DNA from: Galeopsis tetrahit
Lineage: Eukaryota > Streptophyta > Magnoliopsida > Lamiales > Lamiaceae
Length of the DNA: 64,000 nucleotides
NCBI GenBank assembly: GCA_963675135.1
Contig: OY776122.1
Span: 20,090,881-20,154,880 of the forward strand
Direction of reading: 5' to 3'
Shown: positions 47,520 through 59,637 of the stretch, one piece after another
Position numbering within the stretch: position 1 is the first letter of the stretch
Layout: each line of letters starts with the position of its first letter
Translations under genes and position numbers: made by a program
Notes under the pieces: model-generated
What the model was told of the DNA's origin: nothing
Database searches by the model: none
The model's input: only the letters and a program-made list of their open reading frames with translations

Positions 47520-48149
47520 ACTGAATTGGCCTTAGAATCAATTGTGTCGAGACGGTTTTTGAATTTGAGGCCTCGGGTGCAGAGTTTTTGACGTCGTCGC
47601 CCATAGCCAAATTGCGCGCATGCTTATGCGCCGTTTTTACAAAGTTTTCAGATTGCCTTCCGGGTTTACATTTTCCACTGAATTGGCCATAGAATCAATT
47701 GTGTCGAGAAAGTTTTTGAATTTGAGGCCTCGAGTGCGAAGTTTTTGACGTCGTCGCCAATAGCCAAACTTGCGCGCATTGATGTTTGCCGTTTTTACAA
47801 AGTTTTCAGATTGCCTCCTAGGTTTGCATCCCTCACTGAATTGACATTAGAATCAATTGTGTCGATACGGTTTTTGAATTTGAGGCCTCGGGTGCAGAGT
47901 TTTTGACGTCGTCGCCCATAGCCAAATTGCGCGCATTCTTGTGAGCCGTTTTTACAAAGTGTTCAGATTGCCTCCCAGGTTTGCATTTCCCACAGAATTG
48001 GCCATAGAATAAATTGTGTCGAGAAAGTTTTTGAATTTGAGGCCTCGGGTGCGGAGTTTTTGACGTCGTCGCCCATAGCCAAACTTGCGCGCATGGTTGT
48101 GTGCCGTTTTTACAAAGTTTTCAGATTGCCTCGAAGGTTTGCATCCCTC
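47520..48149. repeat. Extra w-x pair ending HOR-VI (630 bp)
   Basis: A further w (47520) and x (47835) follow directly after the w-x of copy 4, making a 630-bp tandem duplication. The B of this x has changed to GTGCGGAG, GCATGGTTGTGTGCC and CTCGAAGG. This x' form becomes the standard one further right. CGCCAATAG near 47756 and GTCGATACGG near 47865 are private. Confidence 0.9.
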
Positions 48150-49724
48150 ACTGAATTGGTCATAGAATCAATTGTATCGAGACGGTTTTTGAATTTGAGG
48201 CCTCGGGTTCGGAGTTTTTGACGTCGTCGCCCATAGCCAAATTGCGCGCATGCTTGTGAGCCGTTTTTACAAAGTTTTCAGATTGCCTTCCAGGTATGCA
48301 TTTCCCACTGAATTGGCCATAGAATAAATTGTGTCGAGAAAGTTTTTGAATTTGAGGCCTCGGGTGCGGAGTTTTTGACGTCGTCGCCCATAGCCAAACT
48401 TGCGCGCATGGTTGTGTGCCGTTTTTACAAAGTTTTCAGATTGCCTCGAAGGTTTGCATCCCTCACTGAATTGGCCTTAGAATCAATTGTGTCGAGACGG
48501 TTTTTGAATTTGAGGCCTCGGGTGCAGAGTTTTTGACGTCGTCGCCCATAGCCAAATTGCGCGCATGCTTGTGCGCCGTTTTTACAAAGTTTTCAGATTG
48601 CCTCCTGGGTTTGCATTTCCCACTGAATTGGCCATAGAATCAATTGTGTCGAGAAAGTTTTTGAATTTAAGGCCTCGGGTGCGAAGTTTTTGACGTCGTC
48701 GCCTATAGCCAAACTTGCGCACATGGATGTTTGCCGTTTTTACAAAGTTTTCAGATTGCCTCCTAGGTTTGCATCCCTCACTGAATTGGCCTTAGAATCA
48801 ATTGTGTCGAGACGGTTTTTGAATTTGAGGTCTCGGGTGCAGAGTTTTTGACGTCGTCGCCCATAGCCAAATTGCGCGCATGCTTGTGTGCCGTTTTTAC
48901 AAAGTTTTCAGATTGCCTCTCGGGTTTGCATTCCCCACTGAATTGGCCATAGAATCAATTGTGTCGAGAAAGTTTTTGAATTTGAGGCCTCGGGTGCGAA
49001 GTTTTTGACGTCGTCGCCCATAGCCAAACTTGCGCGCATGGATGTTTACCGTTTTTAAAAAGTTTTCAGATTGCCTCCTAGGTTTGCATCCCTCACTGAA
49101 TTGGCCTTAGAATCAATTGTGTCAAGACGGTTTTTGAATTTGAGGCCTCGGGTGCAGAGTTTTTGACGTCGTCGTCCATAGCCAAATTGCGCGCATGCTT
49201 GTGCGCCGTTTTTACAAAGTTTTCAGATTGCCTCCCGGGTTTGAATTTCCCACTGAATTGGCCATAGAATCAATTGTGTCGAGAAAGTTTTTGAATTTGA
49301 GGCCTCGGGTGCGAAGTTTTTGACGTCGTCGCCCATAGCCAAACTTGCGCGCATGGATGTTTGCCGTTTTTACAAAGTTTTCAGATTGCCTCCTAGGTTT
49401 GCATCCCTCACTGAATTGGCCTTAGAATCAATTGTGTCGAGACGGTTTTTGAATTTGAGGCCTCGGGTGCAGAGTTTTTGACGTCGTCGCCCATAGCCAA
49501 ATTGCGCGCATGCTTATGCGCCGTTTTTACAAAGTTTTCAGATTGCCTCCCGGGTTTACATTTTCCACTGAATTGGCCATAGAATCAATTGTGTCGAGAA
49601 AGTTTTTGAATTTGAGGCCTCGAGTGCGAAGTTTTTGACGTCGTCGCCCATAGCCAAACTTGCGCGCATTGATGTTTGCCGTTTTTACAAAGTTTTCAGA
49701 TTGCCTCCTAGGTTTGCATCCCTC
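48150..49724. repeat. Mixed dimers linking HOR-VI and HOR-VII
   Basis: Dimers at 48150 (y: GGTCATAG, GTATCGAG, GGTTCGGAG, CCTTCCAGGTATGC), 48465 (f-like, GAATTTAAGG), 48780 (b-type A joined to a B with GTTTACC and the T5-A5 form), 49095 (d-type A with GTCGTCCATAG and GGGTTTGAATTT) and 49410 (w-like, CCTCCCGGGTTTACATT). No series repeats within the stretch. Several dimers are chimeric combinations of marks seen in other HORs. Confidence 0.85.
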
Positions 49725-52555
49725 ACTGAATTGACATTAGAATCAATTGTGTCGAGACGGTTTTTAAATTTGAGGCCTCGGGTGCAGAGTTTTTGACGTC
49801 GTCGCCCATAGCCAAATTGCGCGCATTCTTGTGAGCCGTTTTTACAAAGTGTTCAGATTGCCTCCCAGGTTTGCATTTCCCACAGAATTGGCCATAGAAT
49901 AAATTGTGTCGAGAAAGTTTTTGAATTTGAGGCCTCGGGTACGGAGTTTTTGACGTCGTCGCCCATAGCCAAACTTGCGCGCATGGTTGTGTGTCGTTTT
50001 TACAAAGTTTTCAGATTGCCTCGAAGGTTTGCATCCCTCACTGAATTGGTCATAGAATCAATTGTATCGAGACGGTTTTTGAATTTGAGGCCTCGGGTTC
50101 GGAGTTTTTGACGTCGTCGCCCATAGCCAAATTGCGCGCATGCTTGTGAGCCGTTTTTACAAAGTTTTCAGATTGCCTTCCAGGTATGCATTTCCCACTG
50201 AATTGGCCATAGAATAAATTGTGTCGAGAAAGTTTTTGAATTTGAGGCCTCGGGTGCGGAGTTTTTGACGTCGTCGCCCATAGCCAAACTTGCGCGCATG
50301 GTTGTGTGCCGTTTTTACAAAGTTTTCAGATTGCCTCGAAGGTTTGCATCCCTCACTGAATTGGACATAGAATCAATTGTGTTGAGACGGTTTTTGAATT
50401 TGAGGCCTCGGGTGCGGAGTTTTTGACGTCGTCGGCCATAGCCAAATTGTGCGCATGCTTGTGCGCCGTTTTTACAAAGTTTTCAGATTGCCTCTTGGGT
50501 TTGCATTTCCCACTGAATTGGCCATAGAATCAATTGTGTCGAGAAAGTTTTTGAATTTGAGGCCTCGGGTGCGAAGTCTTTGACGTCGTCGCCTATAGCC
50601 AAACTTGCGCGCATGGATGTTTGCCTTTTTACAAAGTTTTCAGATTGCCTCCTAGGTTTGCATCCCTCACTGAATTGGCCTTAGAATCAATTGTGTCGAG
50701 ACGGTTTTTGAATTTGAGGCTCGGGTGCAGAGTTTTTTACGTCGTCGCCCATAGCCAAATTGCGCGCATGCTTGTGCGCCGTTTTTACAAATTTTCAGAT
50801 TGCCTCCTGGGTTTGCATTTCCCACTTAATTGGCCATAGAATCAATTGTGTCGAGAAAGTTTTTGAATTTGAGGCCTCGGATGCGAAGTTTTTGACGTCG
50901 TCGCCCATAGCCAAATTGCGCGCATGGATGTTTGCCGTTTTTACAAAGTTTTCAGATTGCCTCCTAGGTTTGCATCCCTCACTGAATTGGCCTTAGAATC
51001 AATTGTGTCGAGACGGTTTTTGAATTTGAGGCCTCGGGTGCAGAGTTTTTGACGTCGTCGCCCATAGACAAATTTCGCGCATGCTTGTGTGCCGTTTTTA
51101 CAAAGTTTTCAGATTGCCTCTCGGGTTTGCATTTCCCACTGAATTGGCCATAGAATCAATTGTGTCGAGAAAGTTTTTGAATTTGAGGGCTCGGGTGCGA
51201 AGTTTTTGACGTCGTCGCCCATAGCCAAACTTGCGCGCATGGATGTTTGCCGTTTTTACAAAGTTTTCAGATTGCCTCCTAGATTTGCATCCCTCACTGA
51301 ATTGGCCTTAGAATCAATTGTGTCGAGACGGTTTTTGAATTTGAGGTCTCGGGTGCAGAGTTTTTGACGTCGTCGCCCATAGCCAAATTGCGCGCATGCT
51401 TGTGTGCCGTTTTTACAAAGTTTTCAGATTGCCTCTCGGGTTTGCATATCCCACTGAATTGGCCATAGAATCAATTGTGTCGAGAAAGTTTTTGAATTTG
51501 AGGCCTCGGGTGCGAAGTTTTTGACGTCGTCGCCCATAGCCAAACTTGCGCGCATGGATGTTTGCCGTTTTTACAAAGTTTTCAGAATGCCTCCTAGGTT
51601 TGCATACCTCACTGAATTGGCCTTAGAATCAATTGTGTCGAGACGGTTTTTGAATTTGAGGTCTCGGGTGCAGAGTTTTTGACATCGTCGCCCCTAGCCA
51701 AATTGCGCGCATGCTTGTGCGCCGTTTTTACAAAGTTTTCAGATTGCCTCCTGGGTTTGCATTTCCGACTGAATTGGCCATAGAATCAATTGTGTCGAGA
51801 AAGTTTTTGAATTTGAGGGCTCGGGTGCGAAGTTTTTGACGTCGTCGCCCATAGCCAAACTTGCGCGCATGGATGTTTGCCGTTTTTACAAAGTTTTCAG
51901 ATTGCCTCCTAGGTTTGCATCCCTCACTGAATTGGCCTTAGAATCAATTGTGTCGAGACGGTTTTTGAATTTGCGGCCTCGGGTGCAGAGTTTTTGACGT
52001 CGTCGCCCATAGCCAAATTGCGCGCATGCTTGTGCGCCGTTTTTACAATGTTTTCAGATTACCTCCTGGGTTTGCATTTCCCACTGAATTGGCCATAGAA
52101 TCAATTGTGTCGAGAAAGTTTTTGAATTTGAGGCCTCGGGTGCGAAGTTTTTGACGTCGTCGCCTATAGCCAAACTTGCGCGCATGGATGTTTGCCGTTT
52201 TTACAAAGTTTTCAGATTGCCTCCTAGGTTTGCATCCCTCACTGAATTGGCCTTAGAATCAATTGTGTCCAGACGGTTTTTGAATTTGAGGTCTCGGGTG
52301 CAGAGTTTTTGACGTCGTCGCCCATAGCCAAATTGCGCGCATGCTTGTGTGCCCTTTTTACAAAGTTTTCAGATTGCCTCTCGGGTTTGCATTCCCCACT
52401 GAATTGGCCATAGAATCAATTGTGTCGAGAAAGTTTTTGAATTTGAGGCCTCGGGTGCGAAGTTTTTGACGTCGTCGCCCATAGCCAAAGTTGCGCGCAT
52501 GGATGTTTGCCGTTTTAACAAAGTTTTCAGATTGCCTCCTAGGTTTGCATCCCTC

Positions 52556-52713
52556 ACTGAATTGGCCTTAGAATCAATTGTGTCGAGACGGTTTTTGAAT
52601 TTGAGGCCTCGGGTGCAGAGTTTTTGACGTCGTCGCCCATAGCCAAACTTGCGCGCATGGATGTTTGCCGTTTTTAAAAAGTTTTCAGATTGCCTCCTAG
52701 GTTTGCATCCCTC
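52556..52713. repeat. Hybrid A/B monomer 3 (158 bp)
   Basis: A head (GAGACGG, GGGTGCAGAG) with a c-type B tail (CCAAACTTGC, GGATG, GTTTTTAAAAAG, CCTAGG). The switch is again between GGGTGC and CCAAA. It shifts the A/B phase by one monomer. Confidence 0.92.
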
Positions 52714-53343
52714 ACTGTATTGGCCTTAGAATCAATTGTGTCAAGACGGTTTTTGAATTTGAGGCCTCGGGTGCAGAGTTTTTGACGTCGTCGCCCATAG
52801 CCAAATTGCGCGCATGCTTGTGCGCCGTTTTTACAAAGTTTTCAGATTGCCTCCCGGGTTTGCATTTCCCACTGAATTGGCCATAGAATCAATTGTGTCG
52901 AGAAAGTTTTTGAATTTGAGGCCTCGGGTGCGAAGTTTTTGACGTCGTCGCCCATAGCCAAACTTGCGCGCATGGATGTTTGCCGTTTTTACAAAGTTTT
53001 CAGATTGCCTCCTAGGTTTGCATCCCTCACTGAATTGGCCTTAGAATCAATTGTGTCGAGACGGTTTTTGAATTTGAGGCCTCGGGTGCAGAGTTTTTGA
53101 CGTCGTCGCCCATAGCCAAATTGCGCGCATGCTTGTGCGCCGTTTTTACAAAGTTTTCAGATTGCCTCCCGGGTTTGCATTTTCCACTGAATTGGCCATA
53201 GAATCAATTGTGTCGAGAAAGTTTTTGAATTTGAGGCCTCGGGTGCGAAGTTTTTGACGTCGTCGCCCATAGCCAAAGTTGCGCGCATGGATGTTTGCCG
53301 TTTTAACAAAGTTTTCAGATTGCCTCCTAGGTTTGCATCCCTC
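52556..53343. repeat. 788-bp five-monomer odd repeat
   Basis: Hybrid monomer, d dimer (GTCAAGACGG) and i/b dimer (A with GCATTTTCC, B with CCAAAGTTG and GTTTTAAC). The next 473 bp (hybrid plus d) repeat it at +788. The same arrangement occurs at 61840-62627, again followed by a hybrid plus d. An odd number of monomers means each copy alternately keeps and loses the A/B phase. Confidence 0.88.
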
Positions 53344-53501
53344 ACTGAATTGGCCTTAGAATCAATTGTGTCGAGACGGTTTTTGAATTTGAGGCCTCGG
53401 GTGCAGAGTTTTTGACGTCGTCGCCCATAGCCAAACTTGCGCGCATGGATGTTTGCCGTTTTTAAAAAGTTTTCAGATTGCCTCCTAGGTTTGCATCCCT
53501 C
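53344..53501. repeat. Hybrid A/B monomer 4 (158 bp)
   Basis: Same make-up as the hybrid 788 bp upstream (52556). It lies inside a 5-monomer, 788-bp repeat (hybrid, d dimer, i/b dimer) that begins at 52556 and restarts here. It is probably a copy of one original event. Confidence 0.92.
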
Positions 53502-55075
53502 ACTGAATTGGCCTTAGAATCAATTGTGTCAAGACGGTTTTTGAATTTGAGGCCTCGGGTGCAGAGTTTTTGACGTCGTCGCCCATAGCCAAATTGCGCG
53601 CATGCTTGTGCGCCGTTTTTACAAAGTTTTCAGATTGCCTCCCGGGTTTGCATTTCCCACTGAATTGGCCATAGAATCAATTGTGTCGAGAAAGTTTTTG
53701 AATTTGAGGCCTCGGGTGCGAAGTTTTTGACGTCGTCGCCCATAGCCAAACTTGCGCGCGTGGATGTTTGCCGTTTTTACAAAGTTTTCAGATTGCCTCC
53801 TAGGTTTGCATCCCTCACTGAATTGGCCTTAGAATCAATTGTGTCGAGACGGTTTTTGAATTTGAGGCCTCGGGTGTAGAGTTTTTGACGTCGTCGCCCA
53901 TAGCCAAATTGCGCGCATGCTTATGCGCCGTTTTTACAAAGTTTTCAGATTGCCTCCCGGGTTTACATTTTCCACTGAATTGGCCATAGAATCAATTGTG
54001 TCGAGAAAGTTTTTGAATTTGAGGCCTCGAGTGCGAAGTTTTTGACGTCGTCGCCCATAGCCAAACTTGCGCGCATTGATGTTTGCCGTTTTTACAAAGT
54101 TTTCAGATTGCCTCCTAGGTTTGCATCCCTCACTGAATTGACATTAGAATCAATTGTGTCGAGACGGTTTTTAAATTTGAGGCCTCGGGTGCAGAATTTT
54201 TGACGTCGTCGCCCATAGCCAAATTGCGCGCATTCTTGTGAGCCGTTTTTACAAAGTGTTCAGATTGCCTCCCAGGTTTGCATTTCCCACAGAATTGGCC
54301 ATAGAATAAATTGTGTCGAGAAAGTTTTTGAATTTGAGGCCTCGGGTGCGGAGTTTTTGACGTCGTCGCCCATAGCCAAACTTGCGCGCATGGTTGTGTG
54401 TCGTTTTTACAAAGTTTTCAGATTGCCTCGAAGGTTTGCATCCCTCACTGAATTGGTCATAGAATCAATTGTATCGAGACGGTTTTTGAATTTGAGGCCT
54501 CGGGTTCGGAGTTTTTGACGTCGTCGCCCATAGCCAAATTGCGCGCATGCTTGTGAGCCGTTTTTACAAAGTTTTCAGATTGCCTTCCAGGTATGCATTT
54601 CCCACTGAATTGGCCATAGAATAAATTGTGTCGAGAAAGTTTTTGAATTTGAGGCCTCGGGTGCGGAGTTTTTGACGTCGTCGCCCATAGCCAAACTTGC
54701 GCGCATGGTTGTGTGCCGTTTTTACAAAGTTTTCAGATTGCCTCGAAGGTTTGCATCCCTCACTGAATTGGACATAGAATCAATTGTGTTGAGACGGTTT
54801 TTGAATTTGAGGCCTCGGGTGCGGAGTTTTTGACGTCGTCGGCCATAGCCAAATTGCGCGCATGCTTGTGCGCCGTTTTTACAAAGTTTTCAGATTGCCT
54901 CTTGGGTTTGCATTACCCACTGAATTGGCCATAGAATCAATTGTGTCGAGAAAGTTTTTGAATTTGAGGCCTCGGGTGCGAAGTCTTTGACGTCGTCGCC
55001 TATAGCCAAACTTGCGCGCATGGATGTTTGCCTTTTTACAAAGTTTTCAGATTGCCTCCTAGGTTTGCATCCCTC

Positions 55076-56962
55076 ACTGAATTGGCCTTAGAATCAATTG
55101 TGTCGAGACGGTTTTTGAATTTGAGGCTCGGGTGCAGAGTTTTTTACGTCGTCGCCCATAGCCAAATTGCGCGCATGCTTGTGCGCCGTTTTTACAAATT
55201 TTCAGATTGCCTCCTGGGTTTGCATTTCCCACTTAATTGGCCATAGAATCAATTGTGTCGAGAAAGTTTTTGAATTTGAGGCCTCGGATGCGAAGTTTTT
55301 GACGTCGTCGCCCATAGCCAAATTGCGCGCATGGATGTTTGCCGTTTTTACAAAGTTTTCAGATTGCCTCCTAGGTTTGCATCCCTCACTGAATTGGCCT
55401 TAGAATCAATTGTGTCGAGACGGTTTTTGAATTTGAGGCCTCGGGTGCAGAGTTTTTGACGTCGTCGCCCATAGACAAATTTCGCGCATGCTTGTGTGCC
55501 GTTTTTACAAAGTTTTCAGATTGCCTCTCGGGTTTGCATTTCCCACTGAATTGGCCATAGAATCAATTGTGTCGAGAAAGTTTTTGAATTTAAGGCCTCG
55601 GGTGCGAAGTTTTTGACGTCGTCGCCTATAGCCAAACTTGCGCGCATGGATGTTTGCCGTTTTTACAAAGTTTTCAGATTGCCTCCTAGATTTGCATCCC
55701 TCACTGAATTGGCCTTAGAATCAATTGTGTCGAGACGGTTTTTGAATTTGAGGTCTCGGGTGTAGAGTTTTTGACGTCGTCGCCCATAGCCAAATTGCGC
55801 GCATGCTTGTGTGCCGTTTTTACAAAGTTTTTAGATTGCCTCTCGGGTTTGCATATCCCACTGAATTGGCCATAGAATCAATTGTGTCGAGAAAGTTTTT
55901 GAATTTGAGGCCTCGGGTGCGAAGTTTTTGACGTCGTCGCCCATAGCCAAACTTGCGCGCATGGATGTTTGCCGTTTTTACAAAGTTTTCAGAATGCCTC
56001 CTAGGTTTGCATACCTAACTGAATTGGCCTTAGAATCAATTGTGTCGAGACGGTTTTTGAATTTGAGGTCTCGGGTGCAGAGTTTTTGACATCGTCGCCC
56101 CTAGCCAAATTGCGCGCATGCTTGTGCGCCGTTTTTACAAAGTTTTCAGATTGCCTCCTGGGTTTGCATTTCCGACTGAATTGGCCATAGAATCAATTGT
56201 GTCGAGAAAGTTTTTGAATTTGAGGGCTCGGGTGCGAAGTTTTTGACGTCGTCGCCCATAGCCAAACTTGCGCGCATGGATGTTTGCCGTTTTTACAAAG
56301 TTTTCAGATTGCCTCCTAGGTTTGCATCCCTCACTGAATTGGCCTTAGAATCAATTGTGTCGAGACGGTTTTTGAATTTGCGGCCTCGGGTGCAGAGTTT
56401 TTGACGTCGTCGCCCATAGCCAAATTGCGCGCATGCTTGTGCGCCGTTTTTACAATGTTTTCAGATTACCTCCTGGGTTTGCATTTCCCACTGAATTGGC
56501 CATAGAATCAATTGTGTTGAGAAAGTTTTTGAATTTGAGGCCTCGGGTGCGAAGTTTTTGACGTCGTCGCCCATAGCCAAACTTGCGCGCATGGATGTTT
56601 GCCGTTTTTACAAAGTTTTCAGATTGCCTCCTAGGTTTGCATCCCTCACTGAATTGGCCTTAGAATCAATTGTGTCCAGACGGTTTTTGAATTTGAGGTC
56701 TCGGGTGCAGAGTTTTTGACGTCGTCGCCCATAGCCAAATTGCGCGCATGCTTGTGTGCCCTTTTTACAAAGTTTTCAGATTGCCTCTCGGGTTTGCATT
56801 CCCCACTGAATTGGCCATAGAATCAATTGTGTCGAGAAAGTTTTTGAATTTGAGGCCTCGGGTGCGAAGTTTTTGACGTCGTCGCCCATAGCCAAAGTTG
56901 CGCGCATGGATGTTTGCCGTTTTAACAAAGTTTTCAGATTGCCTCCTAGGTTTGCATCCCTC
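55076..56962. repeat. 1887-bp tandem duplication, copy 1 (n-r-m-p-f-b)
   Basis: Six dimers at 55076 (312 bp), 55388, 55703, 56018, 56333 and 56648. Private marks shared only with copy 2 are GAATTTAAGG in r, CATACCTAACTG at the end of m and GTGTTGAGAAAG in f. These post-date the split from unit 1, which lacks them. Confidence 0.93.
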
Positions 56963-58849
56963 ACTGAATTGGCCTTAGAATCAATTGTGTCGAGACGGTT
57001 TTTGAATTTGAGGCTCGGGTGCAGAGTTTTTTACGTCGTCGCCCATAGCCAAATTGCGCGCATGCTTGTGCGCCGTTTTTACAAATTTTCAGATTGCCTC
57101 CTGGGTTTGCATTTCCCACTTAATTGGCCATAGAATCAATTGTGTCGAGAAAGTTTTTGAATTTGAGGCCTCGGATGCGAAGTTTTTGACGTCGTCGCCC
57201 ATAGCCAAATTGCGCGCATGGATGTTTGCCGTTTTTACAAAGTTTTCAGATTGCCTCCTAGGTTTGCATCCCTCACTGAATTGGCCTTAGAATCAATTGT
57301 GTCGAGACGGTTTTTGAATTTGAGGCCTCGGGTGCAGAGTTTTTGACGTCGTCGCCCATAGACAAATTTCGCGCATGCTTGTGTGCCGTTTTTACAAAGT
57401 TTTCAGATTGCCTCTCGGGTTTGCATTTCCCACTGAATTGGCCATAGAATCAATTGTGTCGAGAAAGTTTTTGAATTTAAGGCCTCGGGTGCGAAGTTTT
57501 TGACGTCGTCGCCTATAGCCAAACTTGCGCGCATGGATGTTTGCCGTTTTTACAAAGTTTTCAGATTGCCTCCTAGATTTGCATCCCTCACTGAATTGGC
57601 CTTAGAATCAATTGTGTCGAGACGGTTTTTGAATTTGAGGTCTCGGGTGCAGAGTTTTTGACGTCGTCGCCCATAGCCAAATTGCGCGCATGCTTGTGTG
57701 CCGTTTTTACAAAGTTTTCAGATTGCCTCTCGGGTTTGCATATCCCACTGAATTGGCCATAGAATCAATTGTGTCGAGAAAGTTTTTGAATTTGAGGCCT
57801 CGGGTGCGAAGTTTTTGACGTCGTCGCCCATAGCCAAACTTGCGCGCATGGATGTTTGCCGTTTTTACAAAGTTTTCAGAATGCCTCCTAGGTTTGCATA
57901 CCTAACTGAATTGGCCTTAGAATCAATTGTGTCGAGACGGTTTTTGAATTTGAGGTCTCGGGTGCAGAGTTTTTGACATCGTCGCCCCTAGCCAAATTGC
58001 GCGCATGCTTGTGCGCCGTTTTTACAAAGTTTTCAGATTGCCTCCTGGGTTTGCATTTCCGACTGAATTGGCCATAGAATCAATTGTGTCGAGAAAGTTT
58101 TTGAATTTGAGGGCTCGGGTGCGAAGTTTTTGACGTCGTCGCCCATAGCCAAACTTGCGCGCATGGATGTTTGCCGTTTTTACAAAGTTTTCAGATTGCC
58201 TCCTAGGTTTGCATCCCTCACTGAATTGGCCTTAGAATCAATTGTGTCGAGACGGTTTTTGAATTTGCGGCCTCGGGTGCAGAGTTTTTGACGTCGTCGC
58301 CCATAGCCAAATTGCGCGCATGCTTGTGCGCCGTTTTTACAATGTTTTCAGATTACCTCCTGGGTTTGCATTTACCACTGAATTGGCCATAGAATCAATT
58401 GTGTTGAGAAAGTTTTTGAATTTGAGGCCTCGGGTGCGAAGTTTTTGACGTCGTCGCCCATAGCCAAACTTGCGCGCATGGATGTTTGCCGTTTTTACAA
58501 AGTTTTCAGATTGCCTCCTAGGTTTGCATCCCTCACTGAATTGGCCTTAGAATCAATTGTGTCCAGACGGTTTTTGAATTTGAGGTCTCGGGTGCAGAGT
58601 TTTTGACGTCGTCGCCCATAGCCAAATTGCGCGCATGCTTGTGTGCCCTTTTTACAAAGTTTTCAGATTGCCTCTCGGGTTTGCATTCCCCACTGAATTG
58701 GCCATAGAATCAATTGTGTCGAGAAAGTTTTTGAATTTGAGGCCTCGGGTGCGAAGTTTTTGACGTCGTCGCCCATAGCCAAAGTTGCGCGCATGGATGT
58801 TTGCCGTTTTAACAAAGTTTTCAGATTGCCTCCTAGGTTTGCATCCCTC
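56963..58849. repeat. 1887-bp tandem duplication, copy 2 (n-r-m-p-f-b)
   Basis: Six dimers at 56963, 57275, 57590, 57905, 58220 and 58535, an almost exact repeat of the preceding 1887 bp. Differences seen are GTGTAGAG (near 55761) versus GTGCAGAG, TTTTTAGATTG (near 55830) versus TTTTCAGATTG, and CATTTACCAC near 58371. The b dimer of copy 1 is joined directly to n with no hybrid between, which marks the exchange point. Confidence 0.93.
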
Positions 58850-59479
58850 ACTGAATTGGCCTTAGAATCAATTGTGTCGAGACGGTTTTTGAATTTGAGG
58901 CCTCGGGTGCAGAGTTTTTGACGTCGTCGCCCATAGCCAAATTGCGCGCATGCTTGTGCGCCGTTTTTACAAAGTTTTCAGATTGCCTCCCGGGTTTGCA
59001 TTTCCCACTGAATTGGCCATAGAATCAATTGTGTCGAGAAAGTTTTTGAATTTGAGGCCTCGGGTGCGAAGTTTTTGACGTCGTCGCCCATAGCCAAACT
59101 TGCGTTTATGGATGTTTGCCGTTTTTACAAAGTTTTCAGATTGCCTCCTAGGTTTGCATCCCTCACTGAATTGGCCTTAGAATCAATTGTGTCGAGACGG
59201 TTTTTGAATTTGAGGCCTCGGGTGCAGAGTTTTTGACGTCGTCGCCCATAGCCAAATTGCGCGCATGCTTGTGCGCCGTTTTTACAAAGTTTTCAGATTG
59301 CCTCCCGGGTTTGCATTTTCCACTGAATTGGCCATAGAATCAATTGTGTCGAGAAAGTTTTTGAATTTGAGGCCTCGGGTGCGAAGTTTTTGACGTCGTC
59401 GCCCATAGCCAAAGTTGCGCGCATGGATGTTTGCCGTTTTAACAAAGTTTTCAGATTGCCTCCTAGGTTTGCATCCCCC

Positions 59480-59637
59480 ACTGAATTGGCCTTAGAATCA
59501 ATTGTGTCGAGACGGTTTTTGAATTTGAGGCCTCGGGTGCAGAGTTTTTGACGTCGTCGCCCATAGCCAAACTTGCGCGCATGGATGTTTGCCGTTTTTA
59601 AAAAGTTTTCAGATTGCCTCCTAGGTTTGCATCCCTC
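59480..59637. repeat. Hybrid A/B monomer 5 (158 bp)
   Basis: A head with GGGTGCAGAG, B tail with CCAAACTTGC and the T5-A5 form. It is colinear with the hybrid at 53344 at an offset of 6136 bp, so it is inherited through the unit 1/unit 2 duplication. Confidence 0.92.

Larger units (their letters stand above)
49725..54131. repeat. HOR-VII unit 1 (4407 bp)
   Basis: Dimer and monomer order: x' (49725), y (50040), q (50355), n (50669), r (50981), m (51296), p (51611), f (51926), b (52241), hybrid (52556), d (52714), i/b (53029), hybrid (53344), d (53502), w (53817). Rare marks include GTGTGTCG in x', GAAGTCTTT in q, CCTCGGATGCG in n, AAATTTCGCGC in r, CATTTCCGAC in p, GAATTTGCGGCC and ACAATGTTTTC in f, and GTCCAGACGG and GTTTTAAC in b. 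The whole series restarts at 54132. Confidence 0.92.
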
